Source: Burkholderiales bacterium | GTDB taxonomy: Bacteria > Pseudomonadota > Gammaproteobacteria > Burkholderiales > Burkholderiaceae_C | NCBI GenBank assembly: GCA_021732385.1 | Contig: JAKFVA010000003.1 | Span: forward strand, 1 to 64,000 | Reading direction: 5' to 3' | DNA: 64,000 bases | Part shown: one piece after another, positions 46,669 through 55,575 of the stretch | Layout: each line of letters begins with the position of its first letter | Position numbering within the stretch: the first letter of the stretch is position 1 | Made by a program: the position numbers and the translations under genes | The notes under the pieces: generated by a model | What the model was told of the DNA's origin: nothing | The model's database searches: none | The model's input: the letters and a program-made list of their open reading frames with translations, nothing else

Positions 46669-47652
46669 TCATTCGGCCTTGATGTTGTTGTCTTTCACGA
46701 CCTTGCCCCAGATGTCCACTTGGCGGTTGATGAAGCTGCGCGCTGCTTCGGCAGAGCCGCCAACCACTTCAATCCCCTGGGCTTCGAGTTTTTTGGCAAT
46801 TTCAGGGTTTCTAAGTGCCTTGTTGACTTCCTCGTTCATGCGCTGCAGCACCTCGGGCGGCGTTTTCGCTGGTGCCAAGATAGCCCACCAGGCAGGTGCA
46901 TCAAAACCGGGGTAGCCGCTCTCGGCCAAGGTAGGCACATCGGGTAGGCTGGCGCTGCGCTTGGGCGTGGTTACGGCCAAGGCACGCAAACGCTTGCTGT
47001 CAATGTGGGGCTTGGTCAGAAACACCGAGCCTATTGACAGCGGCACATGGCCAGCCAACGCGTCGTTAATCAGCGGGCCGCCGCCCTTGTAGGGAATATG
47101 CGTCCACTCCAGCGAATTGTTTTTGCCCAGCAACGCCATCGCCAGGTGGCCCAGACTGCCCGAGCCAATCGAGCCGTAACCCACATTTTTCTTGGCGTTG
47201 GCGGCGGCCACTACATCGCCAAAAGTCTTGTACTCGCTGCCCGCAAAGGTAGCCAGCACCATGGGCGAGGTACCCAGCAGTGCAATCGGCGCCAGGTCTT
47301 TGCGGCTGTCAAAGGGCAGGTTGGGAATCAGCGCCGGATTGACGCCATGCGTGTCAAACACCACGGCAAAGGTGTAACCGTCAGGTGCAGCAGCCGCCAC
47401 GGCGGCGGTGCCAATGGAGCCTGAGGCACCGCCCTTGTTTTCCACAATCACGCTTTGCCCCAGTTGCGCCTGCAGGGGCTGCGCCAGAATGCGCGCTACT
47501 TGGTCGACAGAGCCCCCCGGCGGGAACACCGCAATTAATTTGATGGGCCCGCGTGTAGGCCAGGCAGAAGGGCCGGTGGTGGTTTGCGCCAAAACGCCCG
47601 AAACCACCCCCAGTGCAATGAACAGCCCAAACAAATGGCGTCGAATTGGCAT
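46669..47652 (-). CDS. Bug/TctC-family periplasmic receptor (orphan)
   Basis: A 327-aa Bug protein. Signal peptide MPIRRHLFGLFIALGVVSGVLAQ, then GPIKLIAVFPPGGSVDQVARILAQPL with the family P-x-G-G loop, and IGTAAVAAAAPDGYTF. No TctA/TctB gene is adjacent, so it is an orphan receptor, as in many Bordetella and comamonad genomes; it may feed a permease encoded elsewhere. It is divergent from the Nudix-MBL gene, with start codons 18 bp apart. Confidence 0.9.
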   Translation of the reverse strand: MPIRRHLFGLFIALGVVSGVLAQTTTGPSAWPTRGPIKLIAVFPPGGSVDQVARILAQPLQAQLGQSVIVENKGGASGSIGTAAVAAAAPDGYTFAVVFDTHGVNPALIPNLPFDSRKDLAPIALLGTSPMVLATFAGSEYKTFGDVVAAANAKKNVGYGSIGSGSLGHLAMALLGKNNSLEWTHIPYKGGGPLINDALAGHVPLSIGSVFLTKPHIDSKRLRALAVTTPKRSASLPDVPTLAESGYPGFDAPAWWAILAPAKTPPEVLQRMNEEVNKALRNPEIAKKLEAQGIEVVGGSAEAARSFINRQVDIWGKVVKDNNIKAE

Positions 47653-47670
47653 ACAAGTCTCCGTGATTTA

Positions 47671-49338
47671 ATGATGAAAATGGTACGCGCTAACCAACTC
47701 CTTTACCCCCAGCGCAAACCCGTGGCCCCGCGCCCTGCCGCCACCGTGCTGCTGCTGCGCGATACGCCCTACGGTGTTGAAGTGCTGATGACGCGGCGCT
47801 CGCTGAGCGCCAGTTTTGCCCCCGGTGCCTATGTGTTTCCCGGCGGCGTGGTCGACAGCGCCGACGCCCAGGTGCACCCGCAAGCCAGGCTGCGTCCTGG
47901 CCAGACACCGCAGCAGGCTACCAATGCGGTTGCCGCCATCCGCGAGAGCTTTGAGGAACTCGGTCTGCTGCTGGCCTACCGTGCTGACGGCAGCTGGGCC
48001 GATGCCAGCGACATTGCCCGGCTTGACCGCGCCGCGCCGTTTGCGGCGCAATGCCAAGCGCTCGACCTCACGCTGGCCGCCGATCAGGTGCACCTGCTGG
48101 CGCATTGGACGACTGACGCCGACCTGCCCAAGCGCTTTGCCGTGCCTTTTCTAGTGGCACGCATGCCGCCAGACCAGGCCCCCGTGGCTGACGAAGCCGA
48201 GCAGTTTGAGCCCGCCTGGGTGCGCCCGGCGGACGCACTGGCGCGCCACCACAGTGGCAGTTTTGCCATGATTTTTCCCACCATACGCACGCTGGAGCGG
48301 CTGCAAGCCTACGCCAGCACCGACGCCGTGCTGGCCGCCTGCATTGAGGGACAGCCGTTGTGGACATCATGCCCGCGGGGCGGCTGGCTCAATGGCCAGG
48401 AAGCGCGCTACATGGAACACGACCCGCCGTTTGGTGAACTGCAAATGGTCTGCCCCGACAGCCAGTTAGTGCACGACTTGACCTGGCAGTCCGAGGCACC
48501 TGTGCCCCTGCTCAAAAACCTGCGCCGCCTGACCGCTGCCAACCCCGGCATGATGACCGGCCCGGGCACCAACAGCTATTTGGTGGGCACGGCCGCCACC
48601 GGCTACGCTGTCATCGACCCCGGCCCCAATGACCCGGCCCATGTGCAGCGGCTGTTTGAGGCCACCTGCGTCAATGGCAAAAGCGCCATCCACTACATTG
48701 TCTGCACCCATTCGCACCCCGACCACTTTCCGGGTGCGCGGCCACTGCAGGCCCTGTGCGAGGGCCACGGCTCCAAGCCACCGATTCTGGGCCTGCCCAG
48801 CGCACCCACGGCCCGCCCCGCCAGCCAGTTTGCGCCCGACCGCGCGCTGCAACATCTGGAGCGACTGGTGCTTGCGGGCAATGGTGAAATACACAGCCTG
48901 CAAGTGATTCACACCCCGGGCCATGCCGCTAACCACCTGTGCCTGCTGCTACTGGAAGACGGCTTGCTGTTCAGTGGTGACCACATCCTGAACGGCAGCA
49001 CCACCGTCATCGACCCGCCCGACGGCCACATGGGCGACTACCTGCACGCGCTGGACATGCTGGGCCAAGCCTGCCAGCAACACGCCATTGAATTCATTGC
49101 GCCAGCCCACGGCTACGTGATGGGCCAGGCAGCGCAGGCGATTGCCAAACTCAAGGCGCATCGCTTGCAGCGCGAGGCCAAGATTGCCAGCGCCATGCAA
49201 GCCCAGCCCGATGGCACACCTGCGCAATGGCTGCCAGTGGCTTACGCCGACGTGCCCAGCGCGCTGTGGCCGATTGCCATGCGCTCGCTGCTGGCGCATG
49301 TGGCGCATATCCAGAAGCCAGGGCCGCAAACAAGCTAG
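47671..49338 (+). CDS. Nudix hydrolase-metallo-beta-lactamase fold fusion protein
   Basis: A 555-aa two-domain protein. Residues about 20-220 form a Nudix-like domain (VFPGGVVDSADAQ and AIRESFEELGLLLAYRAD, close to the RESxEExG box). Residues about 285-500 form an MBL hydrolase with the zinc motif THSHPDHFPGA (HxHxDH, near 349-359), then HTPGHAANHLCLLL and SGDHILNGS. Such proteins resemble the mammalian LACTB2-like plus NUDT19-like pair in one chain; substrates are unknown. The start is ATG 47671 (MMKMVRANQ); longer frames run through the divergent Bug gene. It precedes a DUF898-M48 pair. Confidence 0.85.
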   Translation: MMKMVRANQLLYPQRKPVAPRPAATVLLLRDTPYGVEVLMTRRSLSASFAPGAYVFPGGVVDSADAQVHPQARLRPGQTPQQATNAVAAIRESFEELGLLLAYRADGSWADASDIARLDRAAPFAAQCQALDLTLAADQVHLLAHWTTDADLPKRFAVPFLVARMPPDQAPVADEAEQFEPAWVRPADALARHHSGSFAMIFPTIRTLERLQAYASTDAVLAACIEGQPLWTSCPRGGWLNGQEARYMEHDPPFGELQMVCPDSQLVHDLTWQSEAPVPLLKNLRRLTAANPGMMTGPGTNSYLVGTAATGYAVIDPGPNDPAHVQRLFEATCVNGKSAIHYIVCTHSHPDHFPGARPLQALCEGHGSKPPILGLPSAPTARPASQFAPDRALQHLERLVLAGNGEIHSLQVIHTPGHAANHLCLLLLEDGLLFSGDHILNGSTTVIDPPDGHMGDYLHALDMLGQACQQHAIEFIAPAHGYVMGQAAQAIAKLKAHRLQREAKIASAMQAQPDGTPAQWLPVAYADVPSALWPIAMRSLLAHVAHIQKPGPQTS

Positions 49339-49390
49339 CCCAAACCCCGGCAGTCAGCGCCTGCCGCCCGTTTCCAACTCACCGTTACCC

Positions 49391-50599
49391 ATGCCAAGCG
49401 ACATCACTTCCGGCTCTGTGGCCCAGATCGAAACCTTTCCCCTGGCCTTCTCGGGTCGCGGCGCTGAGTTTTTTCGTGTCTGGCTGGTCAATCTGTTGCT
49501 AACCGTGGTCACGCTGGGCTTCTACACGCCGCTGGCGCGGCGGCGCACAGCGCAATACTTTTACAGCCACACCCAGGTCGCCGGCAGTCCGTTGGAATTC
49601 ACCGCTGAAAAACGCCAGATGCTGCTGGGCTTTTTGTTGCTGGTGGTGCTCTACATCGCCTTCAAGCTGGCCGCCGACACCGGCCAAGACACGGCGGTGT
49701 CGCTGTTTTTTCTGGGCGCTGCGCTGCTGGCCCCGTATTTTTGGGGCAGCGCCATGCGCTTTCGCCTGGCATCCACCCGCTGGCGCGGCGTGCGGCTGTA
49801 TTTCAAGGCCAGCTGGGGCATGGTCTACAAAGCCAGTTGGCCGGTGTTTGTCATCGCGCTGGCTTGGGCGGTGTTTGGTCTTCTGGCGCTGGAGCACCGC
49901 CCACAGCAGCCGCGCACAGAGGCGCTTTGGCCCAATTTTTCATGGGGGACTGCCGGGCTCTTGCTGCTGGCGCTGGGGACCACGCTGCTATGCGTCATCC
50001 GCTTGGAGTTCAACTACAAAAGCCTGCTGATCAGCCAAGCCCACATTGGTACGCAGCCCGGGCGTTGGAAGCCGGTTTACGCCGATTTTGTACGCCTGTG
50101 GCTGGCCACATTGGGTGTATTTCTGGCGGGTGCAGCGGTGTTTGCGCTGGGAGTGGGTGTGCTGGCAGGCGGTTCGTCGGCTTTTTATCTGGACCGTAAA
50201 AGCCTGGGCAGCGTGGCGGGGGTTTTGTTTCTGGTGTTTGCCGTCTTGGGTTTCTTTATCGGCTTGGTGCTGGCCTCGGCACCGGCGCGCGCTTACCGCC
50301 AGGCACGCCTGTTCCAATTGGTGTGGAACAACGTGGGCGTGAGCCAGATTGCGCGCTTTCGCTGCAACTTGCGTACCCGCGCCTTTGTATTGCTGCGTTT
50401 GCAAAACATGCTCCTTACCTTGCTGACCCTGGGCTTTTACCGGCCCTTTGCCATGGTCAGCGAATACCGCATGAAAGCGCATTCCGTCACGCTGCATGTC
50501 AAGGGCGGGCTGGATCAACTGGTGGGCCAATTGGTGCAGCAGCAAAGCGGCCTGGGCGACGCCGCCGCCGACCTGGTGGGTTTGGACCTTGTCGGCTGA
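49391..50599 (+). CDS. DUF898 (YjgN-like) membrane protein
   Basis: A 402-aa protein with about eight hydrophobic segments. The N-terminal FPLAFSGRGAEFFRVWLVNLLLTVVTLGFYTPLARRRTAQYF and the C-terminal LLTLLTLGFYRPFAMVSEYR (repeat units of the family) are typical DUF898 features. Function is unknown. The M48 protease that follows begins at a TTG inside its last codons, so the two are coupled, which is the usual genomic partnership for this family and suggests joint action in the envelope (inference). Confidence 0.85.
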   Translation: MPSDITSGSVAQIETFPLAFSGRGAEFFRVWLVNLLLTVVTLGFYTPLARRRTAQYFYSHTQVAGSPLEFTAEKRQMLLGFLLLVVLYIAFKLAADTGQDTAVSLFFLGAALLAPYFWGSAMRFRLASTRWRGVRLYFKASWGMVYKASWPVFVIALAWAVFGLLALEHRPQQPRTEALWPNFSWGTAGLLLLALGTTLLCVIRLEFNYKSLLISQAHIGTQPGRWKPVYADFVRLWLATLGVFLAGAAVFALGVGVLAGGSSAFYLDRKSLGSVAGVLFLVFAVLGFFIGLVLASAPARAYRQARLFQLVWNNVGVSQIARFRCNLRTRAFVLLRLQNMLLTLLTLGFYRPFAMVSEYRMKAHSVTLHVKGGLDQLVGQLVQQQSGLGDAAADLVGLDLVG

Positions 50600-51782
50600 C
50601 GCCACCGCCCGCGCAGCCGCTCGGCCCGGCACGCCGATTCGCGCGCGCTGGTTTGACGGGCGTGGCAGCCAGGCACAAAGCGTGGTGGTCACGCTGGAGC
50701 GCGGCACCGGCAATGCACCTGGCCCCGCGCTGCTGCTGCACCCGTTGGCGCAAGCCACTGCCGCCCCGCTGCGCCTGCACAACGCGCAGGTTGACTGGCC
50801 GCCCAGCTGGAGCGCGGACCGCACACCACCCACCCTCACCGTGGATTTGCGCGCGCACGGCAGCCTGCAAATCGACGATGTGTCCGCCTGGCAAGCCGCA
50901 CTGGCCGCCGCCGGGCAGCGGCCCTCGCTGGCGCAGCGCATGCAAACCGGCTGGCCGGCTTTTTTGGCGGTGGCGCTACTGGCGTTGGCTGGCCTGGGGG
51001 CTTTTTATGTATGGGGCACGCCCTGGGCCGCCGCCCAAATTACCCGCCAGGTGCCGCTCGGCTGGGAAACCAGCCTGTCCGAGCGCGCCCTGGCCGACAT
51101 GGACGCCAACCTGCTCAAACCCAGCCAGCTGCCTGCTGCGCGCCAAGCCCAATTGCGTGAGCGTTTTGACCAGTTGGTGCAAAAAATCCAGGGCAGCGCA
51201 TCCGGCTCATCCGGCACCGCTGGCGCTGCGCCGGTGGATGCCCCCGCCGCCCTGCAGCGCTACCGCGGCTACGCGCCGCGCCTGGTGCTGGCTTTTCGCG
51301 CGGGCCTGGGTGCCAATGCCTTTGCCTTGCCAGGCGGCACCATTGTGCTCACCGACGGCATGGTGCAAGCCGCCGCCAACCAGGCGTTGAGCGACGACGC
51401 ACTGATTGGCGTGCTGGCCCACGAAATCGGCCATGTGCTGCACCGCCACACCACCCGCATGGTGGTTGAGCAAGGCGTTTTGAACGTAGGCCTGGGGCTG
51501 GCGCTGGGCGATGTGTCGGGCCTGCTGTCAATCGGCACCTCGCTGCTGACTGGCCTGGCCTACCGCCGCAGCCACGAAACTGAAGCCGACTGCTTTGCCG
51601 TGGCGCTGATGCGCCAGGCGCAGTTACCCACCACGCCCATGGCCGATTTGCTGCTGGGTCTGGAGCGCTCGCGCAACCCGGAACAGCCCGGTGGTGTCAG
51701 CGTCGCCAGCCTGCTGGCCAGCCACCCGCAAACTGCCGAGCGTGCGCGCAAACTCAAACTAGGCATCACGGATGGCTGCTGA
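50589..51782 (+). CDS. M48 family metalloprotease
   Basis: A 397-aa protein. The start is inferred at TTG 50589, overlapping the DUF898 stop; no ATG or better start is seen in frame close by, and upstream the frame only shadows DUF898. One membrane helix near residues 122-142 (FLAVALLALAGLGAFYVWG) is followed by a soluble M48 domain with GGTIVLTDGMV and the zinc motif HEIGHVLHRH (about 279-288) and a downstream Glu in SHETEADCFAV (third ligand). The catalytic motif is intact. The coupled DUF898 protein may be its membrane partner. Confidence 0.85.
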   Translation: MSADATARAAARPGTPIRARWFDGRGSQAQSVVVTLERGTGNAPGPALLLHPLAQATAAPLRLHNAQVDWPPSWSADRTPPTLTVDLRAHGSLQIDDVSAWQAALAAAGQRPSLAQRMQTGWPAFLAVALLALAGLGAFYVWGTPWAAAQITRQVPLGWETSLSERALADMDANLLKPSQLPAARQAQLRERFDQLVQKIQGSASGSSGTAGAAPVDAPAALQRYRGYAPRLVLAFRAGLGANAFALPGGTIVLTDGMVQAAANQALSDDALIGVLAHEIGHVLHRHTTRMVVEQGVLNVGLGLALGDVSGLLSIGTSLLTGLAYRRSHETEADCFAVALMRQAQLPTTPMADLLLGLERSRNPEQPGGVSVASLLASHPQTAERARKLKLGITDGC

Positions 51783-51916
51783 GCGCCCAGCAGCAAAGCC
51801 CATGGGTGCAAGGGAAAACACCACGCAGCCTCATGGTGGCAAGCCATAAACTGGCTTCCACATAAGCTGCCCCGCCCAGTGCCTGGCGGCAAAACACGAC
51901 AAACAGGGAGACTCGA

Positions 51917-52000
51917 TTGATACAACGCCGACAACTCATTGCCAGCACCACCGCCGCCGTGGGGGGTAATGGCCCGGACTTAGTGGCTGCACTTCTCTAG
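51917..52000 (+). pseudogene. Remnant of an exported protein gene (28 codons)
   Basis: A GGGAG Shine-Dalgarno 7 bp before a TTG start leads to MIQRRQLIASTTAAVGGNG and a stop after 28 codons. The N-terminus has the shape of a signal sequence of the RR...A-rich type common in Bug receptors or Tat substrates in this family, but the rest of the gene is missing. The frame ends 20 bp before the repeat element, suggesting that a deletion or insertion removed the remainder. It may be a chance frame. Confidence 0.4.
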
Positions 52001-52020
52001 AAACGCGCAGCCACCCTTTC

Positions 52021-52270
52021 GTTGCTATTGAAACCATAGTACTTTTTGATAGCACGACCCGCACGCTGTTATTGGATTTGGGTTGTATTTGGGACCATAA
52101 AAACGCGCAAAAATCGTAAAATTTACCTGCTAAACAACTGCGAGCTCACTCAAAGCCGCCCAAACAGGCTGTTTTAAGTTTTTAAGGCATTTTTACAGTG
52201 CTCTATTTGCGTTAAACCCAACAGGGGCGTGCGGGTACCGCTGCAGTTTTTATAATCAAATAAGATAGCA
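52021..52270. repeat. MITE-like intergenic repeat, copy B
   Basis: The most complete copy. Left end: TTGCTATTGAAACCATAGT then TTTGATAGCACGACCCGCAC (to about 52065). Right end: GTGCGGGTACCGCTGCAG at about 52229 and TTATAATCAAATAAGATAGCA to about 52269. The outer ends are imperfect inverted copies of each other over about 45 bp. The interior shares GTATTTGGGACCATAAAAAC with copy A and is otherwise AT-rich, with no frame large enough to be a gene. Length about 250 bp. Confidence 0.6.
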
Positions 52271-52334
52271 CCCAACCGCCACGCATCCCCACCGCTGCTA
52301 CCCAATTTCCCCAAAACCCTCCGGAGACAACCCC

Positions 52335-53348
52335 ATGCAAAACCACAAACCCGGCCACCTGCCGCGCTTGCTGAACCACCCCGTAACCGTCCTGTGCCTG
52401 GCCACCGCCGCACTGACTGGCATGGCACCACTGGCTGCGCTGGCACAAGACGCGTTTCCCAACAAGCCCATTACGCTGATCGTGCCGAACCCGCCCGGTG
52501 GCCTGGTGGACACCTCAGCACGCCTGCTTAACGAGCCCCTGGGCCGTATCCTGGGCCAGCCGGTGGTGATTGAAAACCGCGGCGGCGGCAGCGGCAACGT
52601 GGCCTACGCAGGCGTCGCCAAATCTAGGGCCGACGGCTACACGCTGTTGATTTCCTACTCGGCCTACCACGTGGGCAACCCGGCGCTCACGCCCAACCTG
52701 CCCTGGGCACCCAAAGACTTTGCGCCAATTGCGCTGCTGACCGTGGCCACCAACGTCATCACCACGCACCCCACGGTGCCGGGCAACAGCCTCAAGGAAT
52801 TCACCAGCTACGCCAAGGCCAACCCCGGGAAGCTGAATTACGCCTCCCAAGGCAACGGCTCGCTCTCGCACATTGGTACGGAAATCTTCAAGCAGCAAAC
52901 CGGCAGCTTTATCACGCACATTCCGTATCGCGGCTCAGGCGCGGCCATCTCTGACGTGCTGGCCGGGCAGGTGCAGGTGTTCATCACCACGCCCCCGTCG
53001 GTGCTGGGCCATGTGCAAAGCGGCAAGCTCAAGGCCCATGCAGTCACGGGCGCAACCCGCCACCCCGGACTGCCCAATGTGCCCACCACCAAGGAAGCAG
53101 GCCTGCCCGAATTTCAGCTGGAATCGTGGGTGGGCCTGTTTGCGCCTGCTGGCACACCGCCCACCGTGATTGCCAAGCTTACCGCCGAGGTGAAAAAAGC
53201 CATGGAAGCCCCTGAGACCAAGACCCGCGCCGACGCCGCCGGTATTGAAGTGCGCTACCTCGGCCCCGACGCGCTGGCCCGGCAAGTCGCCAGCGAGTTG
53301 GTGTACTGGGACAAGACCATCAAGGCTGCCAAGATCACGGTGGAATAA
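52335..53348 (+). CDS. Bug/TctC-family periplasmic receptor (orphan)
   Basis: A 337-aa Bug protein with a long signal peptide (HPVTVLCLATAALTGMAPLAALAQ) and a typical start of the mature domain, FPNKPITLIVPNPPGGLVDTSARLL. Later blocks IPYRGSGAAISDVLAGQVQV and LPNVPTTKEAGLPEF are diagnostic. No permease genes are adjacent. The next gene on the same strand, 13 bp on, is a maleate isomerase-like protein, so the ligand may be a dicarboxylate or a related acid; that is inference from the neighbour. Confidence 0.92.
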   Translation: MQNHKPGHLPRLLNHPVTVLCLATAALTGMAPLAALAQDAFPNKPITLIVPNPPGGLVDTSARLLNEPLGRILGQPVVIENRGGGSGNVAYAGVAKSRADGYTLLISYSAYHVGNPALTPNLPWAPKDFAPIALLTVATNVITTHPTVPGNSLKEFTSYAKANPGKLNYASQGNGSLSHIGTEIFKQQTGSFITHIPYRGSGAAISDVLAGQVQVFITTPPSVLGHVQSGKLKAHAVTGATRHPGLPNVPTTKEAGLPEFQLESWVGLFAPAGTPPTVIAKLTAEVKKAMEAPETKTRADAAGIEVRYLGPDALARQVASELVYWDKTIKAAKITVE

Positions 53349-53361
53349 GGCCCGAAGCCGC

Positions 53362-54141
53362 ATGTATCCCAGCACCGAACCCGGCCTGCGCAGCTGGCGC
53401 ATTGGCCAGATCGTGCCCAGCTCCAACACCACCATGGAGACGGAAATCCCCGCCATGCTGCGCGCGCGTGAGCAGTTGCCGCAGTTCGCCGACCGCTTCA
53501 CTTTTCACAGCAGCCGCATGCGTATGAAAAAGGTCACCCAGGAAGAGTTGGCCGCCATGGACCGCGACTCCGACCGCTGCGCCGCCGAGCTGTCCGACGG
53601 CAGGATGGACGTGCTGGGCTACGCCTGCCTGGTCGCCATCATGAGCATGGGCCTGGGCTACCACCGCGAGTCACAAAAGCGCCTGCATGAGGTGACCGTG
53701 GCCAACGGCAAGCCAGCGCCGGTGGTCTCCAGCGCTGGCGCATTGATTGAAGGCCTGACGGCGCTGGGTGCCAAAAAAGTGGCAGTGCTTACACCGTACA
53801 TGTTGCCGCTGACCGAGCTGGTGGTGAATTACATCGAGCACGAAGGCTTTGAAGTCATGGACAGCGTTTCGCTGGAAATTCCCGACAACCTGCAAGTCGG
53901 CGCGCAAGACCCACTGGCACCCAGCGAGCTGGTCAGCCGCTTGAACACCAAGGGCGTTGACGTGATTGTGCTGTCTGCCTGCGTGCAAATGCCCTCGCTG
54001 GCGTCGATTCAGCGGGTGCAAGATCGCCTGGGCATACCGGTGATTTCTGCCGCAGTGTGCACCACCTATTGCATGTTGAAAACGCTAGGGCTGGCTACTG
54101 TGGTGCCCGATGCGGGGGCGCTTTTGACAGGCAGGTATTAA
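53362..54141 (+). CDS. Maleate cis-trans isomerase-like (Asp/Glu racemase superfamily)
   Basis: A 259-aa protein of the Asp/Glu/hydantoin racemase superfamily. IGQIVPSSNTTMETEIPAML at the N-terminus, GYACLVAIMS with the first catalytic Cys (about residue 87) and VLSACVQMPSLASIQ with the second Cys (about 205) fit maleate isomerase and arylmalonate decarboxylase relatives. Both Cys make isomerase the best guess, converting maleate to fumarate, as in nicotinate breakdown; the other nic genes are not nearby, so the pathway is open. It follows a Bug receptor on the same strand. Confidence 0.8.
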   Translation: MYPSTEPGLRSWRIGQIVPSSNTTMETEIPAMLRAREQLPQFADRFTFHSSRMRMKKVTQEELAAMDRDSDRCAAELSDGRMDVLGYACLVAIMSMGLGYHRESQKRLHEVTVANGKPAPVVSSAGALIEGLTALGAKKVAVLTPYMLPLTELVVNYIEHEGFEVMDSVSLEIPDNLQVGAQDPLAPSELVSRLNTKGVDVIVLSACVQMPSLASIQRVQDRLGIPVISAAVCTTYCMLKTLGLATVVPDAGALLTGRY

Positions 54142-54190
54142 GCGCTCGCCCCAAGACAGCGCGGCCTTGGCGGCCCTGCCTGCAAAAAGT

Positions 54191-54540
54191 GTGAAGCCCG
54201 CCGGTACGCCGGATTCTGTGCGTGGTGGTTGCCCACCACGTGACCGCCATTACTCTGGGCCGGGGGTCGCCCCACCGGCTCGATGCTACCTACCCGCCAA
54301 CTCACCCTGCGGAGCCACAGGTAAGAAAGACGCGGCGAACCGCGCCGCCTTGGCTGGCCTACTTGGTATTGCTGCGCGTAGAGATTGCCCGTTTCACCCG
54401 AACTGAATCGGCTCGTCTCTGTTGCTCTGATCCTCACCTCACGGTGGACAGCCGTTAGCTGCTACGCTGTCCTGTGCAGTCCGGACGTTCCTCCAGTGCC
54501 TGGTTTCCCAGATTGCACCAGCGGCGGTCTGGCGAGCTTC
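54191..54540 (-). ncRNA. rnpB: RNase P RNA, bacterial type A
   Basis: Read on the minus strand from 54540, the sequence begins GAAGCTCGCCAGACCGCCGC, has the conserved GAGGAACGTCCGGACTGCAC (J3/4-P4 region, 54474-54493), GCAACAGAGACG, the GGGTGAAACGGGCAA element and a late AGAGTAATGGCGG, and closes with ACAGAATCCGGCGTACCGG near 54201-54219 and GGCGGGCTTCAC at 54191. These match the order of blocks in the catalytic RNA of tRNA 5' processing. Size about 350 nt is normal. It explains the 469-bp gap between two protein genes. Exact ends are approximate. Confidence 0.95.
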
Positions 54541-54610
54541 ACGCACTGATTATCGCCGTGCAGCAAAATACAGCCTGCTGCAGCACCCCACACCCACCAG
54601 GAGACCCCGC

Positions 54611-55528
54611 ATGAAAGCCGATACCATCCTCCAGACCATTGGCAACACGCCGCATGTGCGCATCAACCACCTGTTTGGCCCCGGCCAACAAGTGTGGATC
54701 AAGTCCGAGCGAGGCAACCCCGGCGGCTCCATCAAGGACCGTATTGCGCTGTCCATGGTGGAAGATGCCGAGCAGTCGGGCGCACTGCAACCCGGCGGCA
54801 CCATCATCGAGCCCACTTCAGGCAACACCGGCATCGGCCTGGCCATGGTGGCGGCTGTCAAAGGCTACAAAATCATTTTGGTCATGCCCGACAGCATGAG
54901 CGTTGAACGCAGGCGCCTGATGACAGCGTACGGCGCCTGCTTTGACCTCACGCCGCGCGCGGGCGGCATGAAAGCCGCCATTGCCCGCGCCCAGGAACTG
55001 ATTGCCATTACACCCAATAGCTGGATGCCGCAGCAGTTTGACAACCCCGCCAATATCGACGTGCATATGCGCACCACCGCGCGCGAAATCCTGGCCGATT
55101 TCCCGGATGGTCTGGACGCGCTGGTGACGGGCGTGGGTACGGGCGGCCACATCACCGGCTGCGCCCGGGTGCTCAAGGCAGCCTGGCCCCAACTGAAAGT
55201 GTTTGCGGTGGAGCCTGGCGCATCACCCGTTATCTCCGGCGGCGCGCCTGCGCCCCACCCGATTCAAGGCATTGGCGCGGGTTTTATCCCAAAGAATCTC
55301 GATGTGCCGTTGCTTGACGGTGTGATTCAGGTCGAGGCCGAAGCGGCGCGCGAGATGGCCCGCCGCAGCGCACGTGAAGAAGGTATGTTGGTGGGCATAT
55401 CGTCGGGCGCCACGCTGGCGGCGATTGCGCAAAAGCTGCCCGATTTGCCCGCTGGCGCGCGCGTGCTGGGCTTCAACTACGACACCGGCGAGCGCTATTT
55501 GTCGGTGGAGGGCTTTTTGCCCGCCTGA
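54611..55528 (+). CDS. cysK: Cysteine synthase A (O-acetylserine sulfhydrylase)
   Basis: A 305-aa PLP enzyme that makes cysteine from O-acetylserine and sulfide. [17 protein letters not shown] carries the PLP Lys (about residue 43); [14 protein letters not shown] (about 70-83) binds substrate; [16 protein letters not shown] binds the PLP phosphate; and [16 protein letters not shown] marks the CysK rather than CysM branch. It begins with a CAGGAG site 8 bp before ATG 54611. Confidence 0.94.
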   Translation: MKADTILQTIGNTPHVRINHLFGPGQQVWIKSERGNPGGSIKDRIALSMVEDAEQSGALQPGGTIIEPTSGNTGIGLAMVAAVKGYKIILVMPDSMSVERRRLMTAYGACFDLTPRAGGMKAAIARAQELIAITPNSWMPQQFDNPANIDVHMRTTAREILADFPDGLDALVTGVGTGGHITGCARVLKAAWPQLKVFAVEPGASPVISGGAPAPHPIQGIGAGFIPKNLDVPLLDGVIQVEAEAAREMARRSAREEGMLVGISSGATLAAIAQKLPDLPAGARVLGFNYDTGERYLSVEGFLPA

Positions 55529-55575
55529 GCTTTTTTACCCCCTATGGCTTGCCCGATCACCACGGGCCTTCCCCC

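Larger units (their letters stand above)
51783..52334. other. Non-coding stretch with gene remnant and repeat copy B
   Basis: This 552-bp gap between the M48 gene and a Bug gene contains the 28-codon remnant at 51917-52000 and the MITE-like copy B at about 52021-52270. The first 130 bp (51783-51916) show nothing I can name. The last 60 bp include CCTCCGGAGA upstream of the Bug ATG, its ribosome-binding site. Confidence 0.7.
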
